DNA of 64,000 nucleotides, taken from contig OX442318.1 of the NCBI GenBank assembly GCA_949358305.1, positions 4,574,501 to 4,638,500 on the forward strand, in the 5' to 3' direction. Positions 21,699 to 34,258 of the stretch are shown piece after piece (position 1 is the first letter of the stretch; each line of letters opens with the position of its first letter). The notes beneath the pieces are model-generated. The model ran no database searches. It was given only the letters and a program-made list of their open reading frames with translations, and was not told the DNA's origin. This DNA is from Strigamia acuminata. Lineage: Eukaryota > Arthropoda > Chilopoda > Geophilomorpha > Linotaeniidae. The translations under genes and the position numbers were made by a program.

Positions 21699-22115
21699 GT
21701 GTGTGTCAAACATCGATTAAATCCAAATTAACCAAACCTCTAATTAAACCAACAAAATAATTAAATAGAATGTATATTTTTTAATTCTTTTAATTTAAAA
21801 TACATCATATTAATATAACATTTTAATTGATAATCGCTTCTCAAATGTCACCGTGTTAAACTCTATGCAATCTGATTATAATTCCCACCACGAGAGCGCG
21901 TCAAAAGCCAAAATGGCGGCGTATGTAATCAGTGCTATCACGATGATGTAAATCTCCCGATAATGTTTGTAACCGATATTTATTGAACAAATAAGCATTC
22001 TAGTCACTCCCAACGGTCGGAGATTAACCGAAAAACCTATATTCTAGTCGCAATTTAACACAAACGAGTGATTTCATTCATCAAATCTGTGATTTGTTGC
22101 AAACTGAACATACGC
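21699..22115. other. Spacer upstream of DAGL
   Basis: AT-rich spacer expected to hold the DAGL promoter and leader. No defined element was recognised. Confidence 0.4.
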
Positions 22116-25100
22116 ATGCCGGGTTTAGTGTTTCTTCGACGGCGGTGGGGAATCGGAAGCGACGATTTACTTTTTCCCGCATTAGCTGAAATTATTGTCA
22201 GAGTTGGATGGTAAATGTCTAAAGAAAAAATAAATATTTTGATGTTATTTTTAAAAAAAAAAAAAAATTTCTTTTAGGTTGATTGCCATTATAATTGTGT
22301 ATGAATTACATCATGGATTTCTCTGGACGTGCAACAGGGGCCATGAATTAAACATATATTTAATCGGTGTTATTGTCATATTACTACTAGTCATATTATT
22401 AAATTTTGTTATATTTCTTATAAGTATGAAAGGTAATTGGAAGTTTCCATGTTTAAAACGATTTTTTTTACGTTTTTTACGTTTTTACGTTTAATTTTGG
22501 GATTTTTCTCTATGTTAGAACGAGTTTTCCTTATTTTTTCCGTTTCAAAACGAGTTTTCCTTGTTTTTTTCCGTTTTAAAACGAGTTTTCCTTATTTTTC
22601 TCCGTTTCAAAATGACTTTTGTATTATTTTCTCCATATTCCTCCGTTTTAAAACGACTTTTGCTTATTTTTTCATGTTTTCTAGTGTTTAAAACATTTAA
22701 ATTTATTTTACCCACATTTTCAGGTACAATCATGAATACAGAACCTAGAAGACACATGTCAAGCGCATTAATATGTCGTACATTAATCATTTTCCCGGAA
22801 ATTTCGTGGAATCTATACGGAACTTACTTATCCTTTGCGGCACAATCGAATTGCCCAGATGACATTCTCGTCACAATAAAAGGTTTCGAATTAAAACCCA
22901 AAACAAATAAATTAATAAATTAATAAAACAATTTTCTAGTGACCGTGATTTGCGGTTGGATCCTCTTCTGGGGCCTCTTGTTCGCTACGGCGATTATTTT
23001 CGATCCGCTTGGAAACGAAATTTACAACCAAAAGAATTACGACGCGGTTCCGCGAAGTTCTTCCGAAGAGCGCCGCGTTTTCGAAGCGCAAGGTGGATGG
23101 GCGCACAAAGTGTGGGAAAGGAGGTTTGTTGTCGTCGTTTTTTGTTTTTATTTCGTTTAATTTTTAATTTTTTTTATTTTTTTTAGGGTTAAAACGTGTT
23201 TTTGTTGCTGTGTTGAAGATGAGGAAAGCCAAGAGGTTTATGCTGTTTTGGCGAAACAGTTGGCGACGTTTTTTCAGGTGAGAAAAAGTGATGAGTTTGT
23301 TTTTATTTGTTTGTTTGTTTATTGTTTTGGTTGTTAGGATGTGGATTTGGTGCCGTCTGATATTGCGGCTGGTTTGGTTCTGTTGCATCAACAGGAGAAG
23401 AGTTCGTTGGCGCATCAAAAGTTTGCGGTTGTTTCGCAGCAGCCCTATAAATATGGTTGGTATTTAGTGTTTGTTTGCGTGTGTGGTTAAGGATTTAGAT
23501 TTTTTTTTTTTGTTGGAAAAATTGTTGATGATTTATGTTTTTGAGTGATTAATTGTGGGAAATTCAAATGTTGGAAAATCAGCAGAAATCGACATTTTTT
23601 TCATATATAAAAACAACATTTTCCATTCAAAAACCATTTAAAATCAACATTTTTCATTCAAAAACCATTTAAAATCAACATTTTCCATTCAAAAACCATT
23701 TAAAATCAACATTTTCTATTCAAAAACCATTCAAAAATAATTCAAAACAACATTTTCCATTCAAAAAGCATTCAAAGTCAACATTTTTCTATTCAAAAAT
23801 AATTCAAAACCACCACTTTCCATTCAAAAACCATTCAAAATCAACATTTTCCATTCAAAAATAATTCAAAACCACCACTTTCCATTAAAAAATCGCCATT
23901 ATCAATTCAAAAAATCACTTAAAATCTACAATTTCCACCCAAAAAACTCACCCACCTCCACCTTTCTCCATTCCCAGGCAACGCACAATTCTCCGCCGAA
24001 GAAAAACCCCTATCCTGGCAAACCTGGATGACCCCAGAACTCTCCTCCCACTACATGAAATTCGCCTGCGCCTGCTACGGCTGGCCCGCCCACATCTACA
24101 GCAACTGCAAAACCGGCCTCTGCCAACTCGCCAAAAACATCACGTAAACCAAAACCCAACCAACCAAAACCACCCCCAAAAACCCTCTTATCTCTTTCCA
24201 GGTGCTGCGCCTCCTACCGGCGTCCATCCACCTACATAGTGGACGACAACTGCTGCCGCTGCCACATCGCCGCGCTCACGCAGATGACCGGTCTGACCGA
24301 AGACGACCTCACCTACGTTTCGTTCCAAAACCGCGTCTACCAAGTCCCCTTCTACGTGGCCATCGACCACCAGACCTGCGCCGTCGTGATCGCCATCCGC
24401 GGCACCATGTCGGCCCGCGACGCGCTCACGGACCTCTCTATCGACTGCGAGCCGCTCAACATCCCCGATTTGCCGCCCACTCTGGGGGCTCATAAGGGGA
24501 TGGTGTGCGCGGCGCGGTATGTCGACAAGAGGCTCAGGGAGAGCAACGCGTTGAATGACGCGTTGTCGCTGTATCCGAGTTTTAATGTCGTGGTGACGGG
24601 ACATAGTTTGGGGGCTGGCACGGCGGCGGTGTTGGCGTTGTTGTTGAGGCCGACGTATCCGGGGTTGAGGTGTTTTACGTTTTCGCCGCCCGGTGCGTTG
24701 CTGAATAGGGAGACGGCGCAGTTTTCGGAGGAGTTTATTTTGTCGGTTGTGGTTGGGTATGATTTGGTGCCGAGGTTGAGTTATGCGACGATGGATGAGC
24801 TGAAAAGGAGGTTGATGCGGGCATTGTACGCGTGTCATTCGCCAAAGGTTAGTTTGTGGTTGGTTTTGATGTTTTCAGGTTTGAGCAAGTTTTTGGCTTC
24901 GATTTTGCTGTTTTTGATCAATTTTTGTGTTTTTGATCAATTTTTGTGTTTTTGATCAATTTTTGTGTTTTTGATCAATTTTTGTGTTTTTGATCAATTT
25001 TTGTGTTTTTGATCAATTTTTGTGTTTTTGATCAATTTTTGTGTTTTTGATCGATTTTTGAATTTTTGATCAATTTTTGTATTTTGATCAATTTTTGAAG

Positions 25101-26524
25101 ATCAATTTTGCTATTTTTGATCAATTTTGCTACTTTTTAATCAATTGTGCTACTTTTTTTAAAATTAATTTTGCTACTTTTTTTTATTTATTAATTTTGC
25201 TACTTTTTGATTAATTTTGCTACTTTTTGATTAATTTTGCTACTTTTTGATTAATTTTGCTACTTTTTGATTAATTTTGCTACTTTTTGATTAATTTTGC
25301 TACTTTTTGATTAATTTTGCTACTTTTTGATTAATTTTGCTACTTTTTGATTAATTTTGCTACTTTTTGATTAATTTTGCTACTTTTTGATTAATTTTGC
25401 TACTTTTTGATTAATTTTGCTACTTTTTGATTAATTTTGCTACTTTGTGATCAATTTTTGAGTTTTTGATCAATTTTTGAATTTTTGATCAATTTTGTAA
25501 TTTTTAATCAATTTTGTTACTTTTGGTCAATTTTTTGATTAAATTTTCGTACTATTGACCAATTTTTTTTTTCTAAATTTATGAAAAAGGAAATTGGGAT
25601 TTGACTAGTAAAACGAACACATTTTGTTAAATTCAAATTTTTTATTTCTAGTTTCGTGTACTCATCAACGAATGTTTTGACTGTTGTTTTGGATTCGGTG
25701 CGCAATACGAATGGTCAACAGCATCCACACCTGGTCAGAATAATCCACTATTGACTGAAACTTCAGGTGGACATCAAAACACAACTTACGTAAACAAACA
25801 CTCACAGTCACCAAACGGTGGTCTAACAACAAATCATACAATCTTAATCAATTCTTGATCAATTTTGTTGTTCCGCTGTTCCATTAATTTCTTAACATCC
25901 AAACTAACCCACATTTATTTTCTAGGAATCTTTATCCGAAATCGTCCACACAAACCCATCGACGAGGGTTCCTTACATGTACTTACCAGGATTAATTATG
26001 CATTTCGAAGTGGAAGACACGGAGTATATAAATTTCCCGCATAACAAATCGAATAAGAGCTGCGGCCGCAACTACAATTTCTGTCTTTTACGAAAATATA
26101 TTGTTGGATTACACACAATTGGTTCTCCGTTCATTTCAGTTATATGTTTAATTTAGTGTTAATGTTTTCCGTATTAAAGTAATAAACGTAGCCGTACATT
26201 AAACGTTTGTTACGTTAAATACAAAAAAATACCGTATTGTCGCAATAATACGATATTCTTGCTCCCGCAGCTGCGGCTCTTAATCGAGGGCGACTAGTAT
26301 TCGAAGAAATATCTATTATTGACAAAAAATATCTATTTTTAATTTTCAGAGACAAACAGGACACAATTTATAAAGTTTTATGGGCCGAGCCAGAAAATTT
26401 CAACCGAATTATCGTGATGCCCAACATGGTTTTTGATCACGATCCTTTCACCGTCCTTCACGCGCTTCAGACGTTTGTGGCGCAAACTGACAACCAATTT
26501 GACATGGCAAACAGAAGCGTTTAG
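22116..26524 (+). CDS. DAGLB: Diacylglycerol lipase, beta type (sn-1-specific)
   Basis: Membrane serine lipase that cleaves diacylglycerol to 2-arachidonoylglycerol-type monoacylglycerols. Eleven exons join in frame: 22116-22210, 22278-22432, 22724-22882, 22940-23123, 23187-23277, 23338-23455, 23978-24143, 24202-24847, 25652-25789, 25926-26023 and 26350-26524, giving 674 residues (human DAGLB 672). Four hydrophobic segments lie in about residues 30-150. The lipase_3 domain holds the nucleophile Ser458 in GHSLGAG, Asp510 in YDLVPRLS and His647 in FDHDP near the C-terminus, completing the triad. A Cys-rich insert (CCRC) lies before the catalytic fold. The long regulatory tail of DAGL-alpha is absent, which favours the beta type. 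Introns hold several arrays and a MITE. Confidence 0.95.
22480..22700. repeat. Degenerate 30-nt repeats in DAGL intron 2
   Basis: Imperfect copies of a unit containing 'acgagttttccttattttt' and 'ccgtttcaaa'. Confidence 0.8.
23585..23900. repeat. 31-nt minisatellite in DAGL intron 6
   Basis: Tandem units containing 'ccattcaaaaaccatt' and 'aaaatcaacatttt', with period about 31 nt and increasing divergence. It is strongly AC-rich on the plus strand, continuing into the next two exons. Confidence 0.88.
24910..25085. repeat. 19-nt tandem array in DAGL intron 8
   Basis: About eight copies of 'gatcaatttttgtgttttt', nearly identical, starting right after the donor of the catalytic-Ser exon. Confidence 0.93.
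25085..25550. repeat. 20-nt tandem array in DAGL intron 8
   Basis: At least a dozen near-identical copies of 'tactttttgattaattttgc' between about 25180 and 25445, with degenerate related units on both sides. Confidence 0.95.
26040..26305. mobile_element. MITE-like insertion in DAGL intron 10
   Basis: The segment is bounded by inverted 'cgaataagagctgcggccgc' and 'gcagctgcggctcttaatcg' ends. Similar 'gagttgcggctc' and 'aatacggtat' or 'ataccgtat' sequences occur near 36.4-36.5 kb and 48.6-48.8 kb, so this is a dispersed family. The precise ends are uncertain. Confidence 0.6.
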
Positions 26525-29500
26525 ACGTGTTTATTTTTTGATTATTTTACTGATTTTCTACTTTATTTTTGAAGCAATTTATGTGATAATGTGCTGGCAG
26601 TTATTATTTTTTGACTTCTGTTCAATTTATTTTGTATATTTTCAGTTTTAATCATTTCTAGTCACAATGACCAAAAATAAATTTAATACGCGGGTTTTCG
26701 AACATGTAAAATGTGCGTGGATATTGTAAATTGTAAAGTTGCATTTCGTCTAAACATGGAAAATTGTACATTAAATTATTCAGCGAAGCAAATCAAACAA
26801 GTGGCCATGTTTGCTTTGTAGTTCGCTCGGGTGTCGATAGATGGCGACAGGTTTTTTACTCGATTTTACCGGCAAGTCGAATAAATTTTTTAAATATTCC
26901 AACACTGAGATTATTCCATATTATTTTTAGATATTAAAAACTTTATTATTGCGTTTATATATCATTTAAAAAAAAAATTATTGCCGAAATAAATCGTGTG
27001 TTTGGGTGGTTTTTATTACTCTCGCAAGGGGGAATCCGATGAAAATGCGAGATAGGACAAAAGACGAGTTGATTTGGGTTAACCTGATGAACTTGAATGA
27101 ACTGGAAAAGTTCACTTTACGGACACGATAGGTGAGTTTACCGATTTTTCATATGTCATTTCCTCAATTAAAATTATGGGTTTAACATTCGACGGATGAA
27201 ATGTTTGTTTTTTAAATATTTATTAATTTTTCTATCTCACCGCGAAGCATTTCCATTTTTCATCACTAGTCGTTTATGTGGCGCGGCGCTGTTTTGAAAT
27301 GGATTTGACATTTGATCACTGTTGTCACGTTATATGGTGTCACAATTAATTTAATTTCGTGGCAAAATGATTAATTTGTTGGTAAAAGTTTGGCTATAAG
27401 GAATAACAATAAGTTTCGATTTTAAAATTAGGCCTAACGAACACAAGATGTCAGGCATTGATGAAATTTGAATTTTTGGGGTTTTACAATGGACTTGGAA
27501 TGATGTAATGAACTCTGCACTTCCTTGCTGACAAAATGTAAACAAGGCTAAACAAAACTGTGATTTCACTTCCCAAAATGGGGAATTTTGTCATTAGTGT
27601 TGTCACGCTTCACACCCACTTCAGATTCCATAGATATCAAGTGATGTTGATGTTGTTGTTTCCTAGGAAGAAAAGGAACAACAAAATAGTTTTTGGTGAA
27701 TCATTGAGAGAAGGATATTGAAAGGTCTCCACAACAACTAGCTAAAGACTGTTTTAATATTGCGCAATGATCATCTTTTGTGTGTAAGCTTGTCACTGAA
27801 GTTAAACTGCTTACAAATGCCAACATTAAAGTATTCATTTGTAATACAACAGAAAATTTCTACTAGAGAAATGCTATTTTGAATGTTTTGGCTTGGAAAA
27901 TGCTATTTTGATTAGAAAATGCTATTTTGAATGTTTGGACTTGGAAAATGCTATTTTGACTAGAAAAATGCTATTTTGGGTAGTAAAATGCTCTTTTGAG
28001 TAGTAAAATGCTATTTTGAGGAGTAAAATGCTATTTTGAGGAGTAAAATGCTATTTTGAATAGGAAAATGCTATTTTGACTAGAAAAATGCTATTTTGAC
28101 TAGAAAAATGCTATTTTGACTAGAAAAATGCTATTTTGACTAGAAAAATGCTATTTTGAGTAATAAAAGGCTATTTTGAGTAGTAAAATGCTATTTTGAG
28201 TAGTAAAATGCTATTTTGGGTAGTAAAATGCTATTTTGGGTAGTAAAATGCTATTTTGGGTAGTAAAATGCTATTTTGAGTAATAAAAGGCTATTTTGAG
28301 TAGTAAAATGCTATTTTGAGTAGTAAAATGCTATTTTGGGTAGTAAAATGCTATTTTGAGTAGTAAAATGCTATTTTGAGTAATAAAATGCTATTTTGAG
28401 TAGTAAAATGCTATTTTGAGTAATAAAATGCTATTTTGAGTAGTAAAATGCTATTTTGAGTAGTAAAATGCTATTTTGAATAGTAAAATGCTATTTTGAA
28501 TAGTAAAATGCTATTTTGAATAGTAAAATGCTATTTTGAGTAGTAAAATGCTATTTTGAATAGTGAAATGCTATTTTGACTAGCAAAATGCTATTTTGAG
28601 TAGTAAAATGCTATTTTGAATAGTGAAATGCTATTTTGAATAGTAAAATGCTATTTTGAGTAGTGAAATACAATTTCACTAACAAGTAAGAGAATACAAT
28701 TTTACTATAGGAAAATACAGTTTTACTTTGAAAATACTAGACATTTATATATTACATATTACCGGTATTAGTAAAAATAATATTTTACTAGGAAAATCCT
28801 AGAAAATTGTAATAAAAAGATAGCATTTTGCTAGCAACATGGGAAAAATATGAAAAAGCAATTTAGCCAGCACAACTGTGTGAAAGAATAAAAATGGTGC
28901 GAGACTGCAACTTGTGCTGCTGGTTTTAATATGATTGGTCTCGCATTAAACATTGAAAAGATTTGAATTTTTTATCACTTATCCCATCCACTTTTTCTAA
29001 CCAGATGTGTGAGATTTATTTGTCGTGATCGGAATCATAAGTGAAAAAGAAACATGACACAACAGTATTGAAAATTTGATGCATTCTACATTTTAAATGT
29101 GTTTCTCTTTATGATTCACCAATGACTCACTAGACGGCGCCGTCCAAATGGAATATTGTATCAATGCAAAGGGAAAAGAAGGGAAAGGGAAACGAAGGGG
29201 ATTTCACCAGTTCACATGTAGTGTAAATAAGGGGGAATTACAACCTACCTCAATATTTATCCTGACACGATTAAATGATCAAAATTGAAAGAAAAAAATT
29301 AAAATTAATTTTTTAAAAATTTAAAATTTTAATAAAAATTGATTAATTTAATGAAAAACAATAAAACACAACAACTAAAATGAAAATTAACAAAATTTAA
29401 ATAATAAAAACCAACAAAACGTTTAATTTTCATTAAATTTAAATTTATTTTAGTTGATTAATTCACCACAAGGATTGGCCCACACGATCTATCCGGACGA

Positions 29501-30820
29501 GTGATTCGATTAACCACTACCAGATGGAATAAAATTACTAAAAAATCGAATAAAAACCGTTTATAAACACTTTAAAAACTTTTATTTCCAAATTTTAATC
29601 TATTTTCCAACTCCCTCTCACCCTTTAACCACAAACACAACAATAGTAGTTAGTTAAAGCACGAAAGCAATGAACTCATCATCCACGCTCGACTGATTCC
29701 ATTTTCCACCAACAGAGTTTGTGGCCGAGAGTATTTCATCCCACAATGCAAATGAATGCAAAATTTGAAATCCGTTACATCATGCCCGGCTCCAGCTGCT
29801 GTTTTACCAAACACAACGTCACGTGACAGGCGAAATATTTTCTCGAGTAGTTATAGGCCTTCCACCACCATCCTCAGTGGGTGTAAGCAAGGGGGGGCCG
29901 ATTGAGGGGCTGTCACGAGGGGGGTAATGAATCCAGCTGTCCCATGAATGAGTTGGCCAGGCTCTAGCAGCTGGCTCAATAAACCCAACCGCCCTTTGGC
30001 GTGTGCCCATTGAAATAATACAGATGCCCTATTGTTGTTTGTTTCCATGGACAGGCCTTTTCAAATTAACAGTCGTGTTTGAAACAAATATTCAACTTAT
30101 CATCGCTTTTTTATTATTTTTATTATTTTTTGCCGCCATTTTGTTTGATTTTGTCGAGGATTTTGTGGTCTGGCTCGTTATCTAGTCTCGTAGTCGCGGA
30201 GTGAGTCACGCTGCGACATGGAAAGTTTGGCAATTGTACGGCGCATTAAACAACGTATTTTAAATAAAATTGAATTTTTAAATTTATTTTATTAACTATA
30301 GATGTGTAAAAACACTTTATATATGTTTTGTGTATATTTTTTGTGTGTAAAAACAAGTCTAAAGGTTATTTTTATTCAATTAATGTGTAAATGACGTCAT
30401 ACAACACCTTTCCCAACCCGACGATGAAAAACAAATTAATCTCACTTCAAACATCTTCCGCTAGATGGCAGCGAACACCTAATTAATTATTCACAACCTC
30501 AAATCCCGCCTCCAAACACAGAAAACCATTAGAAAAAACAATAAAAATCAACAAACCGAACCAAATTTTAATTTTAACAATTTAAATCGCAAAATTAGAC
30601 CAAAAGAAACGAAAAATCAAACCCAAACACCGATGAAAGAACCTAAAAACACAATCGCCGTGCTAACCGCATCGACCAATCACAACGTTCCTCTCGGGAA
30701 TGACATCATCGCGTGTAGGTAGATACATACGGCGCATCGCGGCCGGAGTTGCTGGAGCATTCCGCCACTGTCGCTCTCACAGAACAGAAACTGGCTCACC
30801 AGGATAGTAAACACAGCGCC
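26525..30820. other. Intergenic region between DAGL and the Polycomb/CBX gene
   Basis: No coding gene was recognised. Contents are the DAGL 3' end, a 20-nt tandem array (27.87-28.67 kb), a more GC-rich patch with short random ORFs near 29.8-30.05 kb, and the presumed CBX promoter close to 30.8 kb. A donor-like 'gatag|gtgagt' near 27.13 kb could belong to a non-coding 5' exon, but no partner was found. Confidence 0.5.
27868..28675. repeat. 20-nt tandem array 'aaaatgctattttgagtagt'
   Basis: Roughly 35-40 copies with an exact 20-nt period. Variation is concentrated in the 'agta' positions (gagtagt, gactaga, gggtagt, gaatagt), and variants cluster in blocks, which suggests stepwise amplification. 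Confidence 0.96.
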
Positions 30821-33089
30821 ATGGAGCTGACCCTGGTCGGCGAACGTGTGTTCGCGGCCGAATGCATCCAAAAGAAGCGCGTTCGGAAGGTAAATTGGCG
30901 CTAAAACCTATTGGAATATGAATTGATCGGTGCCAATTTGTTTGTAGGGTCAGGTCGAGTACTACGTCAAATGGAAAGGCTGGAGTCCCAAGTATGTAGT
31001 TCGAGTCGCTGTCGCGCGATGGCGTTGTTCGGTTTGGTTTTATATTTGAATTCTCGTAGGTATAACACTTGGGAACCGGAGGAAAACATCTTGGATGCGA
31101 GATTACTCGAAGCTTTCGAGGCAAGGTGAGAAAAGTGTGGATTTTTGTGGGAAAAAATGGCAAAAAATTAAAATTTTGGTGTTTTTGGGGGGATTTTGTT
31201 TGAAAATAAGGAGGATTGTGGTTTTAAGGTGATTTTTTTTGTATTTTTTGGCGATTTTTTGGGAAATTTGAGTGGATTTTGGACGGTGAGCACATGATGG
31301 TTTTTGACGGGAATTTGGTGATCTTGTTGCCGCATTGGGCTCGTGTCGGTCCGTCAGTCGAATTGATAGATACCGTATGGTTCGGAGTGTTAAGCAGTTT
31401 CCATCCCCGTGTGGAGTAGGACAGGCCCGTTGGATGGGTATTTTCGAGCTGGTTCCGAGGTGGATTGGTATGGACTGTGACGTCATTTGTTGTCGGGTTT
31501 TATTTAGTGTTTAGAATAGTTATGACGGTGGTTTTTATTTTGGTGTACGTTTTGGAGGGTTTGACTTGATTTAAAGTGAGGTCACGGTGGTTTAGAAATA
31601 TGGCGCTCATGTATTTTGAATTTTGAATTTTTTAGGGGTCTTTGGATGTGTAAATTAGAATCCGAGGGGGTAAATTTTTGTTTTTTTTGTTTTTTTTTAG
31701 AGTATTTTTTTTATTTTGAATTTTTTTTTATAGTCAACGTGAACGAGATCATAACGAGAGGAAAAGAGGACCAAAAACTCGGAAGGAAAGACCTTTGGTA
31801 AAATGAATATAAAAATATTTTTAAAAAAAAATTAAGAAATATTTTTAAAAATATTTAAAAAAAAAATAAATAAATAAATAAAATAAAATCTTTAGTATAT
31901 TGACAGAAAAAAAAGGAAAAAAAAAGTGTGGATGTTTTCTGTAGTTTTTTCATGTTTTTGTTGCCATGTTTACAAAAACAAATATAAAAAAAAAACATAG
32001 AAATTTTTTATATTTAATTTAAAAAAAAAAATTAAGTTTTATCATAAAAAAGTTGATTTTTATCACAAAAAAAATTGATTTTTATTATAAAATTAAATTT
32101 TATGCCCATAAACATAATTTCTGTAAAAAAAATCCCAAAAAACTCAAATTCCGCAATTTCAGGACCCAACCGGCGACTCAGAACCCACCAAAGGCGACTA
32201 CAAATACGACGAGCCCACACAACCCACGGACGAACCCTCAAAACCCACCGAGAACCCGCCGACACTTCGCACACCCCAAGCCGAAGAGAAACCGCAAACA
32301 CCAACACCATCCCGCAAAGAAGCCACGAAGCGAAAAGCCGACAAGGACAACCCGCAACCCGCCACCAACGGCAACGAAACCCAAAACAATGCACCCCCCA
32401 AGCCGGACGCGCAGCCTCCGCCCGAGAAAATCAGCAAACCAACGCCCGCAACCCCGACAGAAGGAACCAAACGGTCCCTCAAAGAAACAAAGTCGAAAGA
32501 AGCCGCTAAACCATCCACAACGCCCCAGAACGGGGCCCACGGGGCCCAGTCGCCCGCACCGCCCTTGGTGAGGCTCCAGTGCGGCTCCCCTCAGCCCCTC
32601 AGCCCCGTTTCGACGCCCAGGGGGCCGCCGAACACACTTGTTGCCCCCCTAACCAACAAAGACACGAGTTGCAAGTTGTCGGAGAGCTTCGAGACGAATC
32701 AGCCGAGGCCGGGTTCGCCGAAAGAGTCGAAGGAGAACAAACCGGTGAACGGTGCCGGGAACGTGACGGTCCCAGTGAGTTGTGCGAACGGAACCAGCGG
32801 CGGGAAGTTGCCCAACGGGTTCTCGGAGCGCGCGGAGACGGCGACGAGCGCGCTCAACGGATCGGGGTCCGTTGCGGAGCCGCCGAGCCCGCCCGAAGTG
32901 TCTCCGCCGTCCGAGTACTGGCACAAACAGAGCCCGATGGTGGATCAGATTTTTATCACCGATGTGACGGCGAATTTGGTCACGGTGACGGTGCGCGAGT
33001 GCAAGACGCGCTTGGGGTTTTTTAGGGATCGAGGGAATGAAGTTGACAAGAAAAGGAATAGTGGAGAAGATGGGAGAGTTGGGATGTGA
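30821..33089 (+). CDS. Polycomb/CBX chromodomain protein (PRC1 subunit)
   Basis: Chromodomain subunit of Polycomb repressive complex 1, which reads H3K27me3. Exons 30821-30889, 30948-30991, 31060-31125, 31734-31797 and 32163-33089 join in frame to 389 residues, very near Drosophila Pc (390) and human CBX8 (389). The chromodomain is at about residues 9-62 with the aromatic cage F11, W32 and W35 and the block NTWEPEENILDARLLEAFE. An AT-hook-like KRGPKTRKERP follows. The large last exon encodes a disordered Pro/Thr/Lys-rich linker and a C-terminal Pc box (VDQIFITDVTANLVTVTVRE, then GFFRDR) that binds RING1. It could be called Pc or CBX2/4/8-type; invertebrates usually have one such gene. The last exon is much richer in GC than the surrounding DNA. 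Confidence 0.94.
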
Positions 33090-33378
33090 TGGGGAAATAG
33101 TGATTTTGTTGGGGGGGCGTTGGGGGGGATGGTTTTTAAGAAGAATCAAAATTGTTTTTGTGGAATTTTAATTTTTTAAATATGGTGGAACGTCGATTAT
33201 CGGAAGTAATTGGGAGACGTGAGACGTAGGTGTTCGTAGTCGAACATTAGGCTTATATATACAGGGTGTATATGAGTTTTTTTTCAGTTTTCTGATATCT
33301 CAAGTATTTTGGAAATTACTTGGGGGGTCCAGACTTTTGGGACACCTTGATAATTTTTCCAGGGAACTCTTTCATATA

Positions 33379-33527
33379 TACCGCACAGTACAGTATATAC
33401 AGCTATGTGTCTGAATGTTTCTATATAGTTCGAAAATCACGAGAAAAACCCAGTAAAACAAGTTTCATCCAAATCCCATGATCGGTTTGCGTTACGTACA
33501 AACCGCACGTACTGTACTGTGCGGTAT
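33379..33527. repeat. Inverted repeat pair 'ataccgcacagtacagta'
   Basis: The 18-nt sequence at about 33379-33396 recurs as its reverse complement at about 33510-33527, framing a loop of about 110 nt. It may be the core of a degraded MITE, as TACAGGGTGTAT-like sequence lies just upstream. Confidence 0.75.
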
Positions 33528-34059
33528 ATACGGAAGAGGTCTGTGGAAAAATTAAAATTTGGTTACCGACGTTCGGATGATCGGTGTTCTGCTGTATTTA
33601 TTTTGTTTGATTTGATTGGTTGGATCATTTGATTGATTAGATCATGTTTTTAATTTTTATATTTGGTTTTGTCTAATTTTTTTTTTTTAATTTGAGATGA
33701 ATTTCTGGTGATAAATGAAAAAAATTGATAATAATGTATGATATAAGAGTAAATTTTTTAAATTTTTAAAAATTGTTTTTTTTTAGGGTTAATTTGTGTA
33801 TATATTTTACATGTGGTTTTATGAGACGTAAAAAATTGTGACATTCCTGGTAAATTGTGACCTGATTTTAAAAAGACCTTTAAATGAAATTATCAAAAAA
33901 AAAGTATGCAGTGTTTGGACAGTGGTTTTTGTTTCCTTTGAAAGTGAATATCCATAATGGGTGGTGAAAGTGGCCAAAAGTGGCCTCAATTGAAATAAAA
34001 CACAAACAACAAACTGAGAGCGAAAGAAAAATCATTTTCCACCATTTTGCTCCCCAAAA

Positions 34060-34258
34060 TGGGTTGTAAAAGTGGCCTAACGTGGTCTAAAAGTGACCAA
34101 AAGTGGTCTAAAGTGGTCTAAAAGTGGCCAAAAGTGACCAAAAGTGGTCTAAAAGTGGCCAAAAGTGGTCTAAAGTTGTCTAAAAGTGGCCAAAAGTGGT
34201 CTAAAAGTGGCCAAAAGTGGTCTAAAGTGGTCTAAAAGTGACCAAAAGTGAAATAAAG
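34060..34258. repeat. Tandem array 'aaaagtggtctaaaagtggcc'
   Basis: Alternating short units 'aaaagtggtct' and 'aaaagtggcc' or 'aaaagtgacc', about 10-11 nt each, over some 200 bp. Confidence 0.9.

Noticed and set aside
32053-32571. Long ORFs in alternative frames of the CBX last exon, both strands
   Set aside because: They are shadows of the GC-rich exon. The frame joined to the chromodomain and ending in the Pc box is the real one.
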